Below are positions 6,416 to 10,027 of a DNA stretch of 10,027 nt, in pieces (the first letter of the stretch is position 1; each line of letters begins with the position of its first letter). Made by a program: the position numbers and the translations under genes. Below the pieces are notes generated by a model. That model did no database searches. It worked only from the letters and a program-made list of their open reading frames with translations, and was not told the origin of the DNA. The DNA is from CAYWNK01 sp047639615. Its GTDB lineage: Bacteria > Planctomycetota > UBA1135 > GCA-002686595. The stretch spans positions 1 to 10,027 of the forward strand of contig JBLIOL010000208.1 of the NCBI GenBank assembly GCA_047639615.1. Direction: 5' to 3'.

Positions 6416-7584
6416 TCTTCGTGCACCGGGTCTTGCGGGTCTTGCGGGCCTTGCGTGCCTTGCGGGTCTTGCGTTTCCTCCGTGACCGTGATGGGAGGGT
6501 CGCCGAATACATAGGCTACGCCGCCGCGGCGCATCCAGACATGCTCGAGGTCCGCGCAGCTGTAGATGCGCGCAACTCCGGCCGGAGCGTCGGCGGCGGG
6601 ATCGCGGCAAATGACGCCGCCTTGGCCGTCTAGGCCGCTGATGGCCAAGAGGTGGCCGCCGGTTTCCTGGTAGGGGGCGCCTTGCAATTCGCCGGGTTTG
6701 GCGCCGATGGAGATCACCAGCGGGCGGCCCTCGTCCAAGGTGGCGCGCACGTGGTGCCAGTTGGAGAAGCGCTCCAGGTGGCCGACCACTCCCAGTTGGT
6801 AGGCGCCTTGTACCGCGCGATTCCAGTTGCCGTAGATGTCGTTGATCGGATCGTAGAGCACGGCGGCCACGTGCTCGGTGCTCTCCTCATGGCCGAAGTG
6901 GGCCAGCACCATGGCGACCGAGGTGGGGCTGCAGATGCGCGCGGCTATGGAAGCTTCGGCCATGCGCTGGCTGCGCGCGGGCAGCTCCAGGTCGAGGGCT
7001 GGGCCGCGATCGTTGGGCGGGTTGTGGTCCGTGCGCGAGTCGGTGCCTTCGAGGGCTAGTGCGAAGTTGGTGAGCTGGACTTGGCCGGCGCCGCCCATGC
7101 CGATGGCGCGCCAACGTAGGCGCGTGGCGGGCTGCGCTAGCTTGAGCACGTCCACGGCGACGCGGCCGGCGGGGGACTCGAGGGTGCGTTGGGTTTCGGG
7201 GCGCCCGAGGCCCCAGTCGCCCAGGTAGAGCCAGGGGCTCCAGTGCTCGTCGTCGGCAGCGACTTGGACCTCGACGCAGAAGCCGGCGCCGCTGGGGACG
7301 ACGGCGTTCCAGGAGGGCAGCACGCTTTGGAAGGGCTCGGTGTAGCGCAGGGCGCGGCTCACCGCGCGGCCGCCGGTGGCGGGGAAGGCCGCGCCGGCGG
7401 GGCTGAGCTCGAGACTATCGCTGTCGCTGGACCAGCTGCTGGATTGGGCTAGGCGCTCGTAGCCGTAGAGCTCGAGCTGGTGCAAGGGCAGGTCGGCCAG
7501 CACGGGGGCGGTGGGGCGCAGGGCGATGGGCTCGGGGGCGCTGCAGGCGGCGAGCAGGGCGATCAGGACGATGGTGCGGGGCAT
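6412..7584 (-). CDS. Lipoprotein with N-terminal beta-rich domain and C39-like cysteine peptidase domain
   Basis: 390 residues. A very short lipoprotein signal (MPRTIVLIALLAAC, Cys14 in lipobox LAAC) predicts anchoring in an envelope membrane. Residues 55-180 are a beta-rich region with RYTEPFQSVLPSWNAVVPSGAGFCVEVQV split by WSPWLYLGDWG (116-126); a similar module precedes the peptidase domain in actinobacterial 'peptidase C39 family' proteins. Residues 205-365 form a papain-like C39_2 domain: ARICSPTSVAMVLAHFG with likely nucleophile Cys218, GGHLLAISGLD with His311, and CRDPAAD with Asp328, giving a complete Cys-His-Asp triad. No ABC transporter or bacteriocin gene is nearby, so a role as a secreted peptidase or amidase is more likely than leader-peptide processing. 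The C-terminus is a Gln-Asp/Gly-Pro repeat tail. It is the first gene of a three-gene operon and its TGA overlaps the next ATG (ATGA). Confidence 0.86.
   Translation of the reverse strand: MPRTIVLIALLAACSAPEPIALRPTAPVLADLPLHQLELYGYERLAQSSSWSSDSDSLELSPAGAAFPATGGRAVSRALRYTEPFQSVLPSWNAVVPSGAGFCVEVQVAADDEHWSPWLYLGDWGLGRPETQRTLESPAGRVAVDVLKLAQPATRLRWRAIGMGGAGQVQLTNFALALEGTDSRTDHNPPNDRGPALDLELPARSQRMAEASIAARICSPTSVAMVLAHFGHEESTEHVAAVLYDPINDIYGNWNRAVQGAYQLGVVGHLERFSNWHHVRATLDEGRPLVISIGAKPGELQGAPYQETGGHLLAISGLDGQGGVICRDPAADAPAGVARIYSCADLEHVWMRRGGVAYVFGDPPITVTEETQDPQGTQGPQDPQDPVHEE
6428..6472 (-). repeat. Five-copy 9-bp tandem repeat in the 3' end of the C39 gene
   Basis: Five consecutive 9-bp units (plus strand GGGTCTTGC, GGGTCTTGC, GGGCCTTGC, GTGCCTTGC, GGGTCTTGC) are followed by a decayed copy. 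Read on the minus strand they encode the Gln-[Asp/Gly]-[Pro/Thr] tripeptide tail of the peptidase lipoprotein. Unit length is a multiple of three, so copy-number change keeps the frame. The array ends about 13 bp before the ATGA junction with the dehydrogenase gene. Confidence 0.9.
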
Positions 7585-7645
7585 GTCTGCTTGGTTCTAT
7601 GCGGGCGAGGGGGGAGAGATCCAGGCCAGGCCGGGCGCGGAGCCC

Positions 7646-7651
7646 TATGCT
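7646..7651 (+). promoter_or_regulatory. Possible -10 element for the 7660 membrane protein gene
   Basis: TATGCT followed by GGG lies 8 nt before the ATG at 7660, inside the 75-nt divergent spacer between the C39 operon and this gene. A small GC hairpin (GGGC 7633-7636, GCCC 7642-7645) sits immediately upstream. If used as a -10 it would give a leaderless or nearly leaderless transcript. No clear -35 element is visible. The divergent C39 promoter must lie in the same spacer but I could not place it. Confidence 0.25.
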
Positions 7652-7659
7652 GGGAGAAG

Positions 7660-8301
7660 ATGAGCAGCTTGCAGGCGATGCGCGCACCGATGATTGGGCT
7701 TGGACTCCTGGCGGGGTTACCCCTGTGCGGGCTCGTGAGCCAGGATCCGGTGCTGGCCTGGGCCTGGGCCGGGGTGGTGGCGCCGGCGGCTGGGGCTTTG
7801 GCCTCGGGGGCGGAGCGTCCGGGCGCGCCCGTTTGGAGGCCTTGGCTTACGGGGCTGGTGGCGGCGCTGGTGCTGGGCCTGGCCCTGCCGGGGTTGCCCA
7901 GTGTGGGTGGAGCGCTGGGGGCCGTGGCCGGCTTGGCGGGGCTTGGATGGGGCCTTGGGCTCTGGGCCGGCGAGCGCCGCGGGGCCCTGGCGATTGGGCT
8001 GTTTGTAGCTGCGGCGCTCTCGGCCGTGCTACCTGGCCTGGGCGGGGTGCTCGGGGACGCTCCCTGGGCTCCTGAGGTGGCTGCAGGGCTGCTCAGGGCC
8101 TCTCCAGCCACCTTTGTGGTAGAGAGCGGCGGGGTGGACTGGCTGCGCCACAGCGCGATTTACGACCCGGTCGGCGGGGATTCCATCGGGCCCTCCCTGC
8201 ACCAAGCTTGGGGAAGCCTTGCGGGCTTGGCCCCAGGTGTGGTTGGATTTGGTGTCGCGGCATTGTGGTTAGCCCTCCGGCGAGCCCCCAAGTGCGACTA
8301 G
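7660..8301 (+). CDS. Hypothetical multi-spanning membrane protein
   Basis: I do not recognise a family. It has 213 residues from the ATG at 7660, which is preceded by GGGAGAAG; an open frame continues upstream into the C39 gene but only as low-complexity sequence. The protein is rich in Gly, Ala, Leu and Trp. About five hydrophobic segments lie at roughly residues 11-27, 31-50, 62-80, 84-103 and 109-130. They are followed by a non-membrane stretch (146-180) with a distinctive, polar, conserved-looking core (SPATFVVESGGVDWLRH, then IYDPVGGDSIGP), and a final membrane segment at 184-206 ending in RRAPKCD. That loop is the best place to look for function. The NIL-domain gene starts 8 nt after its TAG stop, so the two are probably one operon and may work together. 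It is divergent from the C39 operon, 75 nt away. Confidence 0.75.
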   Translation: MSSLQAMRAPMIGLGLLAGLPLCGLVSQDPVLAWAWAGVVAPAAGALASGAERPGAPVWRPWLTGLVAALVLGLALPGLPSVGGALGAVAGLAGLGWGLGLWAGERRGALAIGLFVAAALSAVLPGLGGVLGDAPWAPEVAAGLLRASPATFVVESGGVDWLRHSAIYDPVGGDSIGPSLHQAWGSLAGLAPGVVGFGVAALWLALRRAPKCD

Positions 8302-8309
8302 AAAAGATC

Positions 8310-8561
8310 ATGGCCCCCCGAAAGTTCTTCTGCACCTTCCCCCAAGAGCTCATCTCTGAGCCCATCGTGACGCACACCTTGGGCGAGCGATTCGGCGTTG
8401 TGCCGAACATCCGTGCCGCCAGCATCACCGATTCCAAGGCCCTGGTGGTGGTGGAGATCGAGGGCGGCGAGGAGGAGATCAAGCTCTCCGTCGAGTACCT
8501 GCGCGAGCGCGGGGTCGAGGTCGAAGAATTGGCTCCTGGAGAAGACGCTCCGACCTTCTAG
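8310..8561 (+). CDS. Stand-alone NIL-domain protein
   Basis: A small cytoplasmic protein of 83 residues that is almost entirely one NIL domain, a ferredoxin-like fold (PF09383). Family features are all present: FFCTFPQELISEPIVTHTLGERFGVVPNIRAASI (6-39), named for its Asn-Ile-Arg-type core, then ALVVVEIEGGEEEIKLSVEYLRERGVEVEEL. NIL domains are best known at the C-terminus of the methionine ABC transporter ATPase MetN, where they bind methionine and inhibit transport, and fused to ferredoxin domains. Here neither an ATPase nor an iron-sulfur domain is attached. The ATG at 8310 is 8 nt after the membrane protein's TAG, with only a weak purine run (GAAAAG) between. A ligand-sensing partner for the upstream membrane protein is an inference. 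TAG stop. Confidence 0.9.
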   Translation: MAPRKFFCTFPQELISEPIVTHTLGERFGVVPNIRAASITDSKALVVVEIEGGEEEIKLSVEYLRERGVEVEELAPGEDAPTF

Positions 8562-8697
8562 CCCGATCGATTCATTAGGTAGTACTCCAGAGCTCGCAAG
8601 TCGCCTTCTAGTGGGGCTTTGGGGAATGTGTCACCGCAGACGGCCTCGTAGGGCCTTCGAGGACGCCAAACCTGCCTAAGTGCCGCTAGGGGGGAGA

Positions 8698-8718
8698 GGG
8701 CGGAGTAGCCGCCCGTTT
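8698..8718 (+). terminator. Candidate hairpin terminator after the NIL gene
   Basis: GGGCGG (8698-8703), loop AGTAG, CCGCCC (8709-8714) forms a perfect 6-bp all-GC stem, followed by GTTT. It lies 137 nt after the NIL stop and 54 nt before the gamma-glutamyltransferase start, so it could end the upstream transcript. The T-run is short, so it could instead be a 5' regulatory hairpin. Confidence 0.4.
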
Positions 8719-8750
8719 GCGATGTCTGGTGTGTTTCCTCGTGATTCGAT

Positions 8751-8761
8751 CAGGCTAGTCT
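8751..8761 (+). promoter_or_regulatory. Possible -10 element for the gamma-glutamyltransferase gene
   Basis: CAGGCTAGTCT has TAGTCT at 8756-8761, only 6 nt before the ATG at 8768. It matches the nagB-upstream element at ten of eleven positions. Transcription starting about 7 nt downstream would begin at the start codon, giving a leaderless mRNA. Only a poor -35 candidate (TTTCCT-like, near 8734) is present. Confidence 0.35.
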
Positions 8762-8767
8762 GGGGCG

Positions 8768-10027
8768 ATGAAGCTCTACGCGCGCGCCGTCTGTGGCTCA
8801 GGCCTATTGGTCCTGGGCTTGGTCCTTGCCTCCTGCCGGGCAGCGGATCCCTTTGGTCAGGAACCTGGGGTGCCGCGCCCCGAGCAGGGTGCTGTGGTGT
8901 CCGAGCATCCCCTGGCTACGCGCGCCGGGCTGGAGATCCTGGAGGCGGGCGGCAATGCGGCCGATGCGGCGGTGGCCACGGCGCTCGTGCTGGCGGTGGT
9001 GTATCCGCAGGCCGGCAATCTTGGCGGCGGCGGCTTCGCGGTTTGGGTGCCGCGTGAGGGCGAGCCGAACACGCTCGACTTCCGGGAGCTGGCGCCGGCT
9101 GGCTACACTCCGGAGCTGTATCAGGACGCCGCCGGGGAGGTAGTTCCTGAGCGCTCATTGGCCACGCCTTTGGCGGTTGGCGTGCCCGGTTCACCGGCGG
9201 GGTTGTACGAGCTCTATCGTCAGTACGGATCCAAGGTCCAGGGGCTGACCTTCGCCGATCTGTGCGAGCCGGCCATTCGCCTGGCGCGCGACGGTTTTGA
9301 GGTGGATGCGTGGTTGGCGCGCGACCTGCGCTCGAGTAAGTCGCGGGTGCGACTGGAAGCGGATCCGGGTGCGCGTGAAATTTTCTATCCGGGCGGGGCT
9401 CCGCTTGCGGAGGGGCAGGTGCTTAAGCAGCCGCGCCTGGCGGCGACTCTGGAACGCTTGGCGCGCGGCGGTGCGAAGGCCTTCTACGGCGGACCGATCG
9501 CTGAAGCCATCGTGCAGAGCTTGCGCGCGGCGGATGAGCGCGCGGGCATCGTGGCGGGTTCGCGCTCCATGACGCTCGAGGATCTGGCTGCTTATAAGGT
9601 CGAGGAGCGGCGCCCCTTGGTGGGGCGCTTTCGCGGCTATGAAGTGATCTCCATGGGGCCGCCGAGCTCGGGTGGCTTGGTGCTCTTGCAGGTCTTGGCG
9701 GTGCTCAATGGCTTTCCCCTGGATGCGGAGCGAGCGACGGCCATAGCGGGCTTTCAGTTGGGGGATGATCCCTCCAGTACGGAGTGCGGTGTCTCGCCGC
9801 GACGCGTGCATTGGTGGATCGAAGCCCTGCGCATGGCCTTCGCCGATCGCGCGCAACATCTGGGTGACCCGGACAAGCACAAAGTGCCCGTGGGCAGCCT
9901 GCTTTCGGCCGATTGGGTGGCGCGCAGGCGCGTTTCCATCGGTGAGCAGGCGCGACCCGACGTGATGCCCTGGGCGCCGGACCCGCTCCCGGAGAGCGAG
10001 CAAACCACGCACCTCTCCGTGCTCGAT
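8768..10027 (+). CDS. ggt: Gamma-glutamyltransferase lipoprotein (3' truncated by window edge)
   Basis: 420 codons are visible and the frame is still open at the right edge. The N-terminus is a lipoprotein signal (LLVLGLVLAS then Cys23), so this GGT is predicted to be membrane-anchored, unlike the soluble periplasmic E. coli enzyme. The Ntn-hydrolase large subunit is complete. It shows VVSEHPLATRAGLEILEAGG and NAADAAVATALVLAVVYPQ (43-81), NLGGGGFAVW, LDFRELAP with Arg106 (the gamma-glutamyl carboxylate-binding Arg of the family), ATPLAVGVPGSPAGLYEL, then MGPPSSGGLVLLQVL, and WIEALRMAFADRAQHLGDPD. The last visible residues are SEQTTHLSVLD, the conserved autoprocessing site. Cleavage before Thr413 would free the small subunit and expose the nucleophile (E. 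coli Thr391). The enzyme hydrolyses or transfers the gamma-glutamyl group of glutathione and related compounds. It is preceded by a 206-nt gap and is probably transcribed from its own promoter. Confidence 0.95.
   Translation, partial: MKLYARAVCGSGLLVLGLVLASCRAADPFGQEPGVPRPEQGAVVSEHPLATRAGLEILEAGGNAADAAVATALVLAVVYPQAGNLGGGGFAVWVPREGEPNTLDFRELAPAGYTPELYQDAAGEVVPERSLATPLAVGVPGSPAGLYELYRQYGSKVQGLTFADLCEPAIRLARDGFEVDAWLARDLRSSKSRVRLEADPGAREIFYPGGAPLAEGQVLKQPRLAATLERLARGGAKAFYGGPIAEAIVQSLRAADERAGIVAGSRSMTLEDLAAYKVEERRPLVGRFRGYEVISMGPPSSGGLVLLQVLAVLNGFPLDAERATAIAGFQLGDDPSSTECGVSPRRVHWWIEALRMAFADRAQHLGDPDKHKVPVGSLLSADWVARRRVSIGEQARPDVMPWAPDPLPESEQTTHLSVLD

Noticed and set aside
6416..6610. N-terminal extension of the dehydrogenase reading frame (Arg/Pro/Ala-rich).
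   Set aside because: It is the out-of-frame reading of the 9-bp repeat and the end of the C39 gene; the Rossmann fold begins at the ATG at 6415, which forms a standard ATGA overlap.
7480..7659. Upstream extension of the membrane protein frame.
   Set aside because: It lies antisense to the start of the C39 gene and is Gly-rich low-complexity sequence; the hydrophobic protein begins at 7660.
8644..8662. Inverted repeat CCTCG/CGAGG in the gap after the NIL gene.
   Set aside because: Only 5 bp with a 9-nt loop and no T-run; the hairpin at 8698-8714 is the better terminator candidate.
8680..9057. Plus-strand open frame covering the gap before and the start of the gamma-glutamyltransferase.
   Set aside because: Out of frame with the clear enzyme and low-complexity; no family features.
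9191..10012. Long minus-strand open frame opposite the gamma-glutamyltransferase.
   Set aside because: It is Arg/His-rich without recognisable motifs and lies opposite a strongly conserved gene; an expected shadow at this GC content.
1..10027. Search for tRNA, CRISPR arrays, insertion sequences, phage or toxin-antitoxin genes.
   Set aside because: No cloverleaf, regularly spaced repeat, transposase, terminal inverted repeat or toxin-antitoxin motif was seen; nearly all sequence is accounted for by metabolic, transport or envelope genes.

Overview
This is a GC-rich bacterial chromosome segment, densely packed with genes on both strands. Four predicted lipoproteins with clear lipoboxes, including a Wza/KpsD-type polysaccharide export protein, point to a Gram-negative-type cell envelope. 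Most genes lack a good Shine-Dalgarno sequence, two start with TTG, and half of the visible stop codons are TAG. That pattern would fit Planctomycetota or a Myxococcota-like lineage, but the window has no rRNA or other marker to settle this. I see no mobile element, tRNA, CRISPR array or phage gene; it reads as ordinary chromosome with some unusual gene partnerships.

Layout. Bases 2-319 hold the 3' end of a Rieske-type aromatic-ring-hydroxylating oxygenase alpha subunit. A plus-strand run follows: a short polysaccharide-export lipoprotein (404-1081), CutC (1089-1829), glucosamine-6-phosphate deaminase NagB (1894-2682) and a sodium:solute symporter (2685-4376). NagB and the symporter are 2 nt apart and look like an amino-sugar or sugar uptake and catabolism unit. 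The symporter's end overlaps the convergent minus-strand operon by 41 nt.

The minus-strand operon is transcribed from 7584 down to 4336. It encodes a secreted C39-like cysteine-peptidase lipoprotein, an NAD(P)-dependent oxidoreductase of the 2,4-diaminopentanoate dehydrogenase type, and a PLP-dependent alpha-oxoamine synthase (BioF/Kbl family). The genes are joined by an ATGA overlap and a 1-nt gap. The last two enzymes resemble, by analogy only, the threonine dehydrogenase/Kbl pair, in which an amino-ketone is made and then split with CoA. This is the most intriguing unit in the window.

Divergently, on the plus strand, an unrecognised multi-spanning membrane protein (7660-8301) is followed 8 nt later by a stand-alone NIL-domain protein (8310-8561). 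A GC-rich hairpin (8698-8714) separates these from a lipoprotein gamma-glutamyltransferase starting at 8768. That gene runs off the right edge just after its autoprocessing site and nucleophilic threonine.
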